Of a stretch of 62,527 bases of DNA, positions 9,274-17,282 are shown one piece after another. The translations under genes were made by a program, and so were the position numbers. Below the pieces are notes generated by a model. The model was not told where the DNA came from. It saw only the letters and a list, made by a program, of their open reading frames with translations, and made no database searches. The stretch's first letter is position 1. Each line of letters starts with the position of its first letter. This DNA comes from Hyphomicrobiales bacterium (GTDB taxonomy: Bacteria > Pseudomonadota > Alphaproteobacteria > Rhizobiales > Rhizobiaceae). The DNA lies in contig NVRK02000118.1 of NCBI GenBank assembly GCA_002400845.2, positions 1 through 62,527 on the forward strand, read 5' to 3'.

Positions 9274-9477
9274 TTATTTCGCTTTAATTTTGTCTGGATG
9301 GTTCTTTATCAACGCTTTTAAACGCTCGCGATTGGGGCAATCAATTTGATGATTTGTAGGTAGGATTTGAGTTAGCAAGTTAAATTCTGGGAGAGATAAA
9401 TTCCAAAAATCCTTTGGCATAATGCCCAATTCAACAACAGCAATTCTAAAAGCAACAGCCCACCAGTTTGCCTTCAT
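9274..9477 (-). CDS. Small tail assembly chaperone-like protein (g10.1)
   Basis: The 67-residue product starts MKANWWAVAFRIAVVELGIMPKDFWNLSLPEF, a pattern typical of the small phage tail assembly chaperone family (DUF2376 / TIGR02216) found between g10 and g11 in GTA clusters. It is 2 bp from g10 upstream and directly abuts the tape-measure gene. Such proteins keep the tape measure soluble before tube assembly. There is no independent promoter room. Confidence 0.85.
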   Translation of the reverse strand: MKANWWAVAFRIAVVELGIMPKDFWNLSLPEFNLLTQILPTNHQIDCPNRERLKALIKNHPDKIKAK

Positions 9478-9479
9478 TC

Positions 9480-9839
9480 TTAAACACGCTCGTTAGTTTT
9501 TGATGGCTCTGTGTCTTCAGCAGAACCAAAGGTAGCTTTTAAAAGATCAGCAACTAAAATTGCATAGCCCGTTGCACCACCGTTAATACGCATGTCATTT
9601 ACAGCGGCCGAATCCACATCATGACCACCACCTTTTAAGCCAGCCAAAATGATAGCTAAAAAGTCTGATGCACATAAAGCATTGCTTGATAGTTTTTCAG
9701 CAAGCGACGTTAAATCGCTTACTTTGAAATGATCTTCTAACTGTGCCAGTGCGCCAAGTGTTAGACACAAGGTCCAATTTTTGTCGTCTAATTCCACAGA
9801 AATTTCACCACGATGTTTATTGACCATTTTATCACCCAT
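9480..9839 (-). CDS. GTA protein g10 (tail assembly chaperone family)
   Basis: The 119-residue protein starts with a beta-strand stretch (RGEISVELDDKNWTLCLTLGALAQLEDHF) characteristic of the 'gene transfer agent family protein' (GTA_gp10, tail assembly chaperone-like). It lies 8 bp after the major tail gene and before the second small chaperone. This is a pair comparable in position to lambda G/GT, but here encoded as two separate genes without an evident frameshift site. Confidence 0.88.
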   Translation of the reverse strand: MGDKMVNKHRGEISVELDDKNWTLCLTLGALAQLEDHFKVSDLTSLAEKLSSNALCASDFLAIILAGLKGGGHDVDSAAVNDMRINGGATGYAILVADLLKATFGSAEDTEPSKTNERV

Positions 9840-9847
9840 ATTCTTCT

Positions 9848-10258
9848 CTACAGATTTGCGAACGATATTGCGCCAGCTGACTCTAATGAAATTTCAAATG
9901 TAATCTCGCTATTATGCTGGCCAGAATATTCCAATGACGTGATTTGAAACGGTCCTGATAAACTTCCAAAATCTGGAATTAAAATTTGCCAATCTGCGGT
10001 TTCACCTGAAAACAATTGTGCCCGAACCAATGCGTCAGATGCAGCATCTTTAAAAATACCCGAACCGCTTATGCTAGAGCGACGCAAACCTGCGCCAGAA
10101 AGCAATTCTCTCCATCGCCCAGAACTTTCTGAATCTGTTATATCGATTGTTTCAGCGTTAAACGCTATTTGGCGTGCGCGTAGTCCTGCAACAGTTACAA
10201 AGCTGCCATTGCCATCGTCTAGCTTTAATAGAAGATCTTTACCCTTTTGAGCGGCCAT
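9848..10258 (-). CDS. Major tail tube protein (g9)
   Basis: The 136-residue protein matches the TP901-1-like major tail protein family (TIGR02126). It shows MAAQKGKDLLLKLDDG, then TIDITDSESSGRWRELL and the GSGIFKDA motif, and ends in a beta-strand ITFEISLESAG. It would polymerise as hexameric rings to make the tail tube. A 26-bp gap separates it from g8. The intact frame and normal length support function. Confidence 0.93.
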   Translation of the reverse strand: MAAQKGKDLLLKLDDGNGSFVTVAGLRARQIAFNAETIDITDSESSGRWRELLSGAGLRRSSISGSGIFKDAASDALVRAQLFSGETADWQILIPDFGSLSGPFQITSLEYSGQHNSEITFEISLESAGAISFANL

Positions 10259-10284
10259 TGAATTTTCCTTTTGAAATATTTATT

Positions 10285-10686
10285 CTATGATTCAGAAACG
10301 CAACGATAAGTCAGCGTGGCTTTAAAATTTCCACTTTTGACATCATATTGCGTCACTGTTTGTGTGCATTGAATGTCGATAATGGTGTGCTCATCGTGCA
10401 CACCAGCAAGGGCTGTAATCGTACTTTCAACTTGGGCAGCTAACTCTAATAATTGTTTTCGGCCTTTGTGACATGACCAAATAAAAATTTCGATTTCGTG
10501 TTCGTCGCCATTTTCAGTACTGGTACTCCAATCTTTAGACGTTAGCTTTCCAAATTGGACGAATGGCAATTCTTGATTAATGGGCACGCTGTCAAAAACA
10601 TAAGCGCCACCTAAATCATTGATTAAAATTGAATCTGTAATAAGCGCTTCGTAAATTGCTTTTTGTAAGGCTATTGAAGCTTGCAT
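10285..10686 (-). CDS. Tail terminator-like protein g8 (DUF3168)
   Basis: The 133-residue protein of the DUF3168 family begins with the helical LQKAIYEALITD and carries FVQFGKLTSKDWSTSTENGDEHEIEIFIWS, the typical core. Family members act as the tail terminator ring capping the tube at the head side. It lies 2 bp downstream of the head-tail adaptor gene. Nothing odd was seen. Confidence 0.9.
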   Translation of the reverse strand: MQASIALQKAIYEALITDSILINDLGGAYVFDSVPINQELPFVQFGKLTSKDWSTSTENGDEHEIEIFIWSCHKGRKQLLELAAQVESTITALAGVHDEHTIIDIQCTQTVTQYDVKSGNFKATLTYRCVSES

Positions 10687-10688
10687 GA

Positions 10689-11054
10689 TTAAGTGTCTCC
10701 GTCTCCGTTTTCATTTTGACAAAAAATTTCACACACAGTGCAAACTAGATAACGCTGTGTTTCATCAGGATCTTGAATGGTTTCGATCAGAAAAACACGT
10801 TCGCCTTTTACAAACCGCATACCACTTTTGAGCGCATCATTTTTGCGTATATAAATGTAGTGTGTAAGCTGTGTATTCTTCCCACTTACCAGACTAACCA
10901 TTGCGGCAGAGATGGGAATTAGTCTTGCCCATACTTCAAATTTTGTTTCCCAAGATTTTGTAAACCCGCCAAAACCGTCGGTGACTTCGCTTTGTTTTTG
11001 AACAGTCATTCTCAAATTGAAGCCGCCTGCTTGTAAAAAATTATGACGGCTCAA
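10689..11054 (-). CDS. Head closure / head-tail adaptor protein g7
   Basis: The 121-residue protein fits the SPP1 gp16-like adaptor family (PF05521). It has the RMTVQKQSEVTDGFGGF and WARLIPISA strings, a central KNTQLTHYIYIRKND strand pair, and FVKGERVFLIETIQDPDE. It closes the portal channel after packaging and joins head to tail. Its start overlaps the g6 stop by 4 bases, so translation is coupled. Confidence 0.9.
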   Translation of the reverse strand: MSRHNFLQAGGFNLRMTVQKQSEVTDGFGGFTKSWETKFEVWARLIPISAAMVSLVSGKNTQLTHYIYIRKNDALKSGMRFVKGERVFLIETIQDPDETQRYLVCTVCEIFCQNENGDGDT

Positions 11055-11620
11055 ATTTTTACCCTCCGAAAAGGCGCTATCAGCGTTCTAAACCCGTGAG
11101 GTTCTGATGCAGGAATATCTCCAATGGGTACTGCACCCCTAAATTCGTAATTGTGTGCAATCAAAATTAATAATGCGCGAACTAAGCTGTCTGGAACATC
11201 GGTGGCAGTATCGCCAAACCCTGCTTGTATAACTATTTCAATTCCATTGAACGCAGATGCTACCGGGAATTTACTAGAAATTTCTAAACGCGCTGGATTT
11301 GAAAACCTATCGAGTTCAAGTTGCGTGTTAGGCACTTCTTGTTCATCGCCATTTGCATCAAAGTAGACAACACTGGTGAGGGAACGAACGGGGTAAACAG
11401 CCAAACGAACCGTATTCTTCTCAGGCAATTCATCAAGATATTGTCGCCAAGTTTGAGTCATTAATTTCAATCCAGACACACTTTCTAAATGTGCAATGCC
11501 TGCATCAATCAAACTTTCTAAATACAAATCATCATCACTCGTTTCAATTCGAAGATGTCGCTTTACTTCATCCAGCGTTATTGGCCTGCTGGTTGGCCCA
11601 GTTACAAGACTGACTGCCAT
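11051..11620 (-). CDS. Head-tail connector protein g6
   Basis: The 189-residue protein begins with the connector signature PITLDEVKRHLRIETSDDD and an IDAGIAHLESVSG helix (phage connector / phiE125 gp8-like family). It binds the portal ring. The gene has a good ribosome site (AGGA, 6 bases before ATG). That site lies immediately downstream of the intrinsic terminator that follows the capsid gene, so its expression depends on read-through or on a nearby start of transcription. Confidence 0.9.
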   Translation of the reverse strand: MAVSLVTGPTSRPITLDEVKRHLRIETSDDDLYLESLIDAGIAHLESVSGLKLMTQTWRQYLDELPEKNTVRLAVYPVRSLTSVVYFDANGDEQEVPNTQLELDRFSNPARLEISSKFPVASAFNGIEIVIQAGFGDTATDVPDSLVRALLILIAHNYEFRGAVPIGDIPASEPHGFRTLIAPFRRVKI

Positions 11621-11649
11621 GTTGGTTCCTATTTTGTTGAAAAGAAAAA

Positions 11650-11674
11650 GGCCCCGCCAAAATTTGACGAGGCC
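11650..11674 (-). terminator. Intrinsic terminator between capsid gene and g6
   Basis: On the transcribed strand GGCCTCGTC pairs with GGCGGGGCC over 9 positions (7 Watson-Crick, 2 G-U) around a 7-base loop, followed at once by TTTTTCTTTTC. This is a convincing rho-independent terminator placed inside the structural operon. It would lower tail-gene mRNA relative to capsid mRNA, consistent with the stoichiometry a particle needs. Confidence 0.8.
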
Positions 11675-11676
11675 GC

Positions 11677-11749
11677 ATTTGGCACCATCGCACGCAATAT
11701 TTGAGCGATGTTTAAACGAGGGAGGGGCGTCGTTTAAGCAGTGCCAAAT
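11677..11749 (-). other. Structured RNA element at the 3' end of capsid mRNA (three-way-junction-like)
   Basis: In the leftward transcript ATTTGGCAC (inside the last capsid codons) can pair with GTGCCAAAT 50 bases later. Enclosed between them are two further inverted repeats, TTAAACGA/TCGTTTAA and CATCGC/GCGATG. The three helices form a possible three-way junction overlapping the capsid stop codon, and the intrinsic terminator follows 2 bases later. Pairings are read directly from the sequence; function as an mRNA stabiliser or processing site is inference. Confidence 0.6.
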
Positions 11750-13002
11750 TTTACAAGTTTGATTGCGTCAAAGTCTTGCACACCACCGCCAACGCGCTTG
11801 GTCGTGTAAAATAAGACATAAGGCTTTGCTGAGAATGGATCTCGCAATACACGCACCCCTGCTCTATCAACCACCAAATAACCACGGTTGAAATCACCAA
11901 ACGCTACCGACAGGCTGTCACTTGCTACGTCTGGCATGTCTTCAGCTTCTAATACTGGAAAGCCCATTAACATGGCTTTTTCACCAGCCACTGATGGCGC
12001 TTGCCATAGATAATTACCATCAGCATCTTTAAGTTTTCGAATGTCTGCTTGAGTGCGTCGGTTCATAAGCCAATTGGCGTTTTGACGGTATCCAGCTTTA
12101 AGAGAATAAATTGTATCCACTAAAGTGTCCGAAGCATCGCTTGTTGCAAAGTCACCATCAGCACCAGTTGGTACATAACCAAGCGCCCCCCAAGCCCACG
12201 AACCTTCATCAACTACTGTATTTGTTAAAATACCTTTTGGTTGGTTTACGCCATCCCCATTAATAAAGGCTGCGCTTTCTTGTTCAGCAAATGCGATTTC
12301 AACTTCTTCTGCAATCCATTGGTCAATGTTAATCGCGGAATCTTCTAGCAAGGAAGACGTTGCAGCAGGCATTGCATAAAGTTCCATGGTTGGAAATTGC
12401 AATTCAGATAATGCAGGTGCAGCCGTTTGGGGGCGTACTGCCGTTTCTGCCACCCAGCCAGTAGATGGACCTGTGATAGCAAACGGTTTTTTGTACATTG
12501 CAGAAGATACAACACGGATACCAGCGACAGAACGAATTGGCGAAATTTGCGCTAGACGGCGGCCAATTTCAGATGCTGTTTCATCAGGTACTAAATAACC
12601 ACCATCTGGGTCTGAAGTATAAGACATTGCTTTTTCTTCAAAGCTACGCAGATCGTTTTCTTTGCCCGAGCGGATATAGTTGTTGAATGCATTTTTATGC
12701 TCAACCATTGCCATGGTTTGAATATTACCTTGGCCATTATCTTTGCTAAAAGAAGGACGTTGATTTTTTAAAATCATACGGTCCATCAAGATTTTTTGTT
12801 CGTCTAGTGCCGTGTTGATGCGGTTCATTTTTTCTATCGTTACAACATCTGCACCCACTCTGGTTTCTACCTGAGCTAGACGTTCGTCATTTGTTTCACG
12901 AAAGGATTCAAATGCAATCATGAATTCATCAAATGCATTTGCCACATCTTCAGAATTACCTGTGACAGCCTTTGTTTCGGGTGCTGTTATTTTATTAGTC
13001 AT
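11734..13002 (-). CDS. HK97-type major capsid protein (g5)
   Basis: The 422-residue protein has an N-terminal coiled-coil scaffolding-like delta region (about 20-80). The HK97 fold follows, recognisable by SYTSDPDGGYLVPDETASEIGRRL, the repeated strand/helix pattern and a C-terminal AFGDFNRGYLVVDRAGVRVLRDPF. The delta region would be removed by the protease encoded just upstream (4-base overlap). It is the most abundant head protein and is followed by a strong structured terminator. Confidence 0.96.
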   Translation of the reverse strand: MTNKITAPETKAVTGNSEDVANAFDEFMIAFESFRETNDERLAQVETRVGADVVTIEKMNRINTALDEQKILMDRMILKNQRPSFSKDNGQGNIQTMAMVEHKNAFNNYIRSGKENDLRSFEEKAMSYTSDPDGGYLVPDETASEIGRRLAQISPIRSVAGIRVVSSAMYKKPFAITGPSTGWVAETAVRPQTAAPALSELQFPTMELYAMPAATSSLLEDSAINIDQWIAEEVEIAFAEQESAAFINGDGVNQPKGILTNTVVDEGSWAWGALGYVPTGADGDFATSDASDTLVDTIYSLKAGYRQNANWLMNRRTQADIRKLKDADGNYLWQAPSVAGEKAMLMGFPVLEAEDMPDVASDSLSVAFGDFNRGYLVVDRAGVRVLRDPFSAKPYVLFYTTKRVGGGVQDFDAIKLVKFGTA

Positions 13003-13706
13003 AAACTATTCCTATTTACTGAGGAGAGAAGGTTACCTGCTGATGCACGAATGCGCATTGCAAGGTCGTTGGAATTGCCTGCAGCTTCCCGTCTGCCAGC
13101 AAGGTGCGAATAGCCTTTGGTGATTACCGTTTTGGCATCCGCTCGCGATAGTCCTGCTTCCCGCACGAGCCATCGTTCAAATTCTCGAATTGTTGGTTTG
13201 TTTTTTGAAGACTTATTCAACTTAGATTTTACGCAATCCACTCGTGCAGAGTGTTGCATGGGAAATGTAACGATAGAGATTTCCCACAAATCTGCTTCTA
13301 AAATACGTCGTACATTTTTTTGTTTGTCTTGTTTTGCACGCACCGTTTTAAAACCAATAGATAGGCCATCAATTGCACCAACTCGCATGAGTTCCAATAC
13401 TTCTGCACCACGCGAAACTGATTTCGTGATTCTCCCTCTAACTTTTAAACCGTGTTCGGTTTGGGTGATTTCCTCCCATACACCAATCGGCTCATCAGGA
13501 TTGTGTTGAAACAACATGCGAATGTCGCAAGCTTCACGTTTCAAAAGCGATTTAGTGAAAGCGCTGGGTACAATTAAATCATTGCCCAAATCCACTTCGT
13601 TAAAAACGCTGGCATACCCAGAAAACGTTCCATCGAGATGCACTTTATCAAGTGACGTTGCGACGAATTTCTTCTCCCTTAGCTTTAAAAAGCTAGAGTT
13701 GTTCAT
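12999..13706 (-). CDS. HK97 family prohead protease (g4)
   Basis: The preferred start is ATG at 13706 (MNNSSFLKL), with GGAG 6 bases upstream, giving 235 residues; a longer frame upstream lacks a site. Family features are GTFSGYASVFNEVDLGNDLIVPSAFTKSL, the catalytic-type His in MLFQHNPDEPIGVW, and a Ser in the GLSIGFK strand. The C-terminal part is an added basic region (SRADAKTVITKGYSHLAGRR). It would mature the capsid during head assembly. It overlaps the capsid start by 4 bases. Confidence 0.92.
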   Translation of the reverse strand: MNNSSFLKLREKKFVATSLDKVHLDGTFSGYASVFNEVDLGNDLIVPSAFTKSLLKREACDIRMLFQHNPDEPIGVWEEITQTEHGLKVRGRITKSVSRGAEVLELMRVGAIDGLSIGFKTVRAKQDKQKNVRRILEADLWEISIVTFPMQHSARVDCVKSKLNKSSKNKPTIREFERWLVREAGLSRADAKTVITKGYSHLAGRREAAGNSNDLAMRIRASAGNLLSSVNRNSL

Positions 13707-13729
13707 GCTATTCTCCATTTTTATATTGC

Positions 13730-14080
13730 TTATTTTCGAGTTACTGTGCGCTGCGCCAGTCGCTGTAAAATTCCTAATGCCCACCATGCGCAAAGGCTTG
13801 CTAAAGACGAACCTATCAAAAACATTTCTACCTTTGATAAGGCACTATTGAGACCAAAATATTGGGAAATTTGATTTGCAACCAATGGTCCAAATACAAA
13901 GCCAATCGACACGCCAACTGCAAAACGAATTGCGGCTTCTCGTCTGCCCTTTGGCAACACATATGCAATGGAAATAGCCGAACCTAATATTGCGCCAAAA
14001 AATTTAGCAGACCAAAGCCATGCAGTCTCAGGCAGATCGTTTAAAGGTAAATCGATAATTGAGAACATTGATCTAACCAT
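13730..14080 (-). CDS. GTA g3.5-like small membrane protein (DUF6107-like)
   Basis: The 116-residue protein has three hydrophobic segments (about 25-45, 52-72 and 84-105) with a Lys/Arg-rich cytoplasmic loop and tail. It sits between portal and protease genes, the position of g3.5 in RcGTA-type clusters, where a membrane protein of this kind is usual. Its ATG overlaps the portal stop by 8 bases. A start at the next Met (MFSIIDL) is possible. The role is unknown. Confidence 0.75.
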   Translation of the reverse strand: MVRSMFSIIDLPLNDLPETAWLWSAKFFGAILGSAISIAYVLPKGRREAAIRFAVGVSIGFVFGPLVANQISQYFGLNSALSKVEMFLIGSSLASLCAWWALGILQRLAQRTVTRK

Positions 14081-15302
14081 CTAATTGTTGCTCGCTATCT
14101 AGTTCACTATATCCAGTCGCTTCACGTTTTTCGTTTGACGTTAAAAAATTTGCTTCGTTTATTCTTGCCCATAACGCAGTGCGGTCAACTGCCAATGCTT
14201 CTACTTTATCACGGTCAACATCAAGCCTAAGCCCTTGCTGAAAATGCGGCAGCAACCAATGATCTAATGAAGAAACTACACGGGTGACCAATGGCAAAAT
14301 TGTTTGCCGCCATAAGGCGATATTAGCTTCTTTATAGTTTGCAAACGTATTATCTCCCGGTATGCCAAGCAACATTGGCGGCACACCAAAGGCCAGTGCA
14401 ATTTCGCGAGCTGCACCATTTTTAGCTTCCATAAAGTCCATATCTTTTGGACTAAAGCCCATGGCTTTCCAATCTAGTCCGCCCTCAAGTAGCATTGGGC
14501 GCCCTGCTCTATTGGCGCCTGTGTACCCATCTTCTAATTCAGCTTTCAAACGATCGAACTGCTCTTCGGTTAAATTTCCAGTCTCGCTAGTTGAATATAC
14601 CAATGCACCTGAAGGACGTGCCGAATTATCAAGCAATGCTTTGTTCCATCGCGAGGCAGCATTGTGCAAATCTAGTGCCATGTGGGCAGAAGATAGCGGA
14701 GAATACCCTTCATGGTCGGATAATGGATTATACATTTTCAAGTGTAAAATAGGCTCGTCAATTTCATTACAATCGTAACGCACGCGCTGATTACCAACCG
14801 CATAATCGTAAGAAATCGTCCAGCCATTATCATCAAGCACTGGGGTTACTCTGTCTGAACGAAATAGGTGTAATTCGCGTGGGATTTCATCTAATGAGAT
14901 TCTATTTACAAATGCATTGCCTGAAATAAGTAGACTTGAATAAAGGTTTTCTAAAAAGCTCTGTCCCGATTGACGCCCATTGGGTCTGTGCAATAAATCT
15001 AGTACTGGGTGCACTTCCATCTCGGATGATTTGTCGTATAAAAGCCACGGCATAGAGGCTGCGCTTTCTGCTATTAGGCTTACACATCTGTGCGCTATTG
15101 GATTTCGCAAATACCCTTCTCGCGAAAGTGTAACATAATCTGACATGGTCCATGATGCATCGCCAAACCCATGAAGCGCCACCATTGGATGAACAGTTCC
15201 TACTGATTTTGTACCATCAAGTTCACCGCTTGATAATGCCTTGTTTTTGGGCGTCGAAAGGCCCTTTGTGCCAGCATTTAACCAGCGCAAAATTTTACTC
15301 AT
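14073..15302 (-). CDS. HK97 family portal protein (g3)
   Basis: This 409-residue portal has the typical stem and wing motifs: YRNPIAHRCVSLIAESAASMPWLLY, LLISGNAFVNRI, HLKMYNPLSDHEGYSPLSSA, and the C-terminal FGVPPMLLGIPGDNTFANYKEA. It forms the dodecameric DNA channel. Length and motif order are normal. It lies 30 bp downstream of the terminase gene. Confidence 0.95.
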   Translation of the reverse strand: MSKILRWLNAGTKGLSTPKNKALSSGELDGTKSVGTVHPMVALHGFGDASWTMSDYVTLSREGYLRNPIAHRCVSLIAESAASMPWLLYDKSSEMEVHPVLDLLHRPNGRQSGQSFLENLYSSLLISGNAFVNRISLDEIPRELHLFRSDRVTPVLDDNGWTISYDYAVGNQRVRYDCNEIDEPILHLKMYNPLSDHEGYSPLSSAHMALDLHNAASRWNKALLDNSARPSGALVYSTSETGNLTEEQFDRLKAELEDGYTGANRAGRPMLLEGGLDWKAMGFSPKDMDFMEAKNGAAREIALAFGVPPMLLGIPGDNTFANYKEANIALWRQTILPLVTRVVSSLDHWLLPHFQQGLRLDVDRDKVEALAVDRTALWARINEANFLTSNEKREATGYSELDSEQQLDG

Positions 15303-15332
15303 TCAATTGTCCCATCATATAGTTTTAATTAA

Positions 15333-16694
15333 TTAAGCTGGCCTAATGCGTGGCACGCTTTGTTGTTTTAATGCCAGTTCGTGCAATGCCCATACAAGCG
15401 CATCTAGACGATCTGGCGAGCGACCTTGCGATAATCCATCAGGTCCAAAATCGCACATTTGGTCCTCTAATTTTGCAAAAGAACCAACATGTCTAACACT
15501 GCCTCTTGCATAAAGCATCGCTACTGGTTCTGCCCTAACCCACTTACCACGTGTGGCTCTTACAGGGCGCACAGCAATGGTACTGTCGACCATCGATAAA
15601 ATGGTTTCTACCATTTCACCGCCTTGATTTACTTCTGCAACAACTGCATCTGCACCAAGTCTATTGTATAATTCTACAACCTTTTTGGCCCACATTTGCG
15701 GCGTTGCATTGTGCAGTGTTTCATCGGCTAATACATAGCAAATACCTTCACTGTCTTTACCAGCCCCAACAATACCGCAAGCATCTGCATTCGCAGTTGA
15801 GGTTGCAGGTGGATCGACGGCTACAATAATACGTTTTAACGGCGGGCTTATTCTAACTCGTAAATTTTCTAACTGACTACGTCGCCATAATGCATCTTCG
15901 CGATCTTCAATAATTTCACCATTTATTTCTTGGCGCCCTAACCTCGTTCCACCATATTCTGCCGTGACAAAATCAACAAAGCCAGGCGCAAGGTTTCCCT
16001 TATTATCTATCGTTGATGATCTGGTAACAACCGTTGTATTGTCCACCAACATTTTCTTTAACAATGCCAAAGGCCTTGGTGTCGTGGTGACCAATTGGCG
16101 TGGATTATTGCCAAGCCGCAAACAAAATTGCAGCATGTCCCAAGTCGCTTCTAAATATGGCCATTTGGCTAATTCATCGCTCCAAACCGCACCAAATTGA
16201 TTGCCTCGTAACCCGTCTGGATCATTAGCTGAGAATACTTGACCAATCACACCATTGGGCCATTCAAGTCTGCGCCTTGAGGGTATCCATTTTGGCATTT
16301 CATGTTGAGGATGCACCGCAAGCAGCCCACTTTCACCTTCAATCATAACAGCACGTGCGTCTTGATACGTTTCACCAACCAACGCAATACGCCCACCTGC
16401 ATCCCCTAAGAAATGCTTATCAGCGTTTACAATTGCCCTTAGCCATTCAGCGCCTGCTCTTGTTTTACCGGCACCGCGCCCACCCATTAAAAGCCAAGTA
16501 CGCCATTCACCCATTGGCGGCAATTGATTTTCTCTTGCCCAAACAGGCCAATCCGCTTTTAAAACTTCCTGCTCTATAAAAGGCAGAGCATCAATCGCTT
16601 CCAGCCTTTGTGTTTCGCTCTGCAATAATGGCAATTTGCTTTTCAAGCTTTGCGCGGACCTCCAAAGCTGTTGGTGGAGTTTTGTCAGCGTCAT
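15333..16694 (-). CDS. Terminase large subunit (g2)
   Basis: The 453-residue packaging ATPase/nuclease has a Walker A GGRGAGKT at about 71-78, a Walker B-type hydrophobic strand ending in Asp-Glu at 173-174 (AVWSDE), a TTTPRP coupling motif, and a C-terminal RNase-H-like nuclease beginning IIVAVDPPAT near 290. In GTAs this enzyme packages random host DNA by a headful mechanism. The annotated ATG makes a 104-base overlap with the small terminase-like gene. A later non-ATG start is possible, because no other in-frame ATG occurs before the ATPase core. Confidence 0.94.
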   Translation of the reverse strand: MTLTKLHQQLWRSAQSLKSKLPLLQSETQRLEAIDALPFIEQEVLKADWPVWARENQLPPMGEWRTWLLMGGRGAGKTRAGAEWLRAIVNADKHFLGDAGGRIALVGETYQDARAVMIEGESGLLAVHPQHEMPKWIPSRRRLEWPNGVIGQVFSANDPDGLRGNQFGAVWSDELAKWPYLEATWDMLQFCLRLGNNPRQLVTTTPRPLALLKKMLVDNTTVVTRSSTIDNKGNLAPGFVDFVTAEYGGTRLGRQEINGEIIEDREDALWRRSQLENLRVRISPPLKRIIVAVDPPATSTANADACGIVGAGKDSEGICYVLADETLHNATPQMWAKKVVELYNRLGADAVVAEVNQGGEMVETILSMVDSTIAVRPVRATRGKWVRAEPVAMLYARGSVRHVGSFAKLEDQMCDFGPDGLSQGRSPDRLDALVWALHELALKQQSVPRIRPA

Positions 16695-16902
16695 GAATTG
16701 TCATTCTCTGTAATAGTTCTTCTAAAGTTTGTAGCCCTTTTGAAAGGGCCAGCGCGTTTTTTGTTCGGCCTTCTGAAAAAGCTTCACCAGTAACACTATT
16801 TTTCAACCAATCTAATTGCTCATTTAAGATGCCCATCAATTGAGAGGCCATGTGACCAATTTTAGATGCAGAAAGGCTATTCCCAGCATTTTGCTCAGTC
16901 AT
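16591..16902 (-). CDS. GTA g1-like protein (small terminase-like)
   Basis: The preferred start is ATG at 16902 (MTEQNAGN), with GGA 6 bases upstream, giving 103 residues. The longer frame upstream encodes an unlikely extension. The protein is helical (IGHMASQLMGILNEQLDWLKN, KGLQTLEELLQRM) and ends in a basic helix. RcGTA g1 at this position is the small terminase-like DNA-recognition partner. Identity is by position and helical character. The 3' end overlaps the large-subunit frame. Confidence 0.75.
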   Translation of the reverse strand: MTEQNAGNSLSASKIGHMASQLMGILNEQLDWLKNSVTGEAFSEGRTKNALALSKGLQTLEELLQRMTIHDADKTPPTALEVRAKLEKQIAIIAERNTKAGSD

Positions 16903-17282
16903 AAAAATCCATCTATTTTTTGATTTTAAAAAATTTGAGATATGCAGACAAAAATCTACATATAAAAATACCGCATCAGACATCAAAATATTCTTGATGT
17001 CCGTGCGGCAGTAGTCTTTGTCGAAAGAAGCAGTAAACTAAGCACTTTTATTGTACGCTTTGTGCCTTAATCGTTACATATAGACGCCAACTTGGCACTA
17101 TCATCGCGATTATTATCTCACCCAATATACTTAACTCTTAGTCTTATTTAACTAACTGCTTGGGTGGCCAGTCATCTGCCTACTTCTGCGACCGTACAAA
17201 CAATGTACTTCAACACCGTTACGGTGTCAATGATTATTTTCCTATTTAGGAATTTTTTCTCCTGTTTGATGTCCATTCTTGC
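16903..17282. promoter_or_regulatory. Intergenic region upstream of the GTA cluster
   Basis: This 380-bp AT-rich gap separates g1 from the ycgN-like gene, both transcribed leftward, and must hold the GTA promoter. One clear palindrome is visible: ACACCGT-T-ACGGTGT at 17213-17227. The 9-mer TTGATGTCC occurs twice (near 16993 and 17266). No exact CtrA site TTAA-N7-TTAA was found. No RNA gene was recognised. Confidence 0.5.

Larger units (their letters stand above)
2091..16902 (-). mobile_element. Gene transfer agent-like cluster (RcGTA type, g1-g15) plus lysis genes
   Basis: Seventeen leftward genes occur in the exact RcGTA order: small terminase-like g1, large terminase, portal, g3.5, prohead protease, capsid, g6-g10, a small tail assembly chaperone, tape measure, g12, g13, NlpC/P60 g14 and the multidomain baseplate protein g15. 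A holin-like and two spanin-like genes follow. No integrase, excisionase, repressor, replication or tail-fibre adhesin gene is present and no att-like flanking repeats were noticed. These absences, and an intact core next to chromosomal genes, fit a domesticated gene transfer agent better than an active prophage. Whether particles are produced cannot be told from sequence. Confidence 0.88.

Noticed and set aside
16903..17282. CtrA binding site TTAA-N7-TTAA upstream of the GTA cluster
   Set aside because: Several TTAA half-sites occur in this AT-rich stretch but none has the 7-base spacing.
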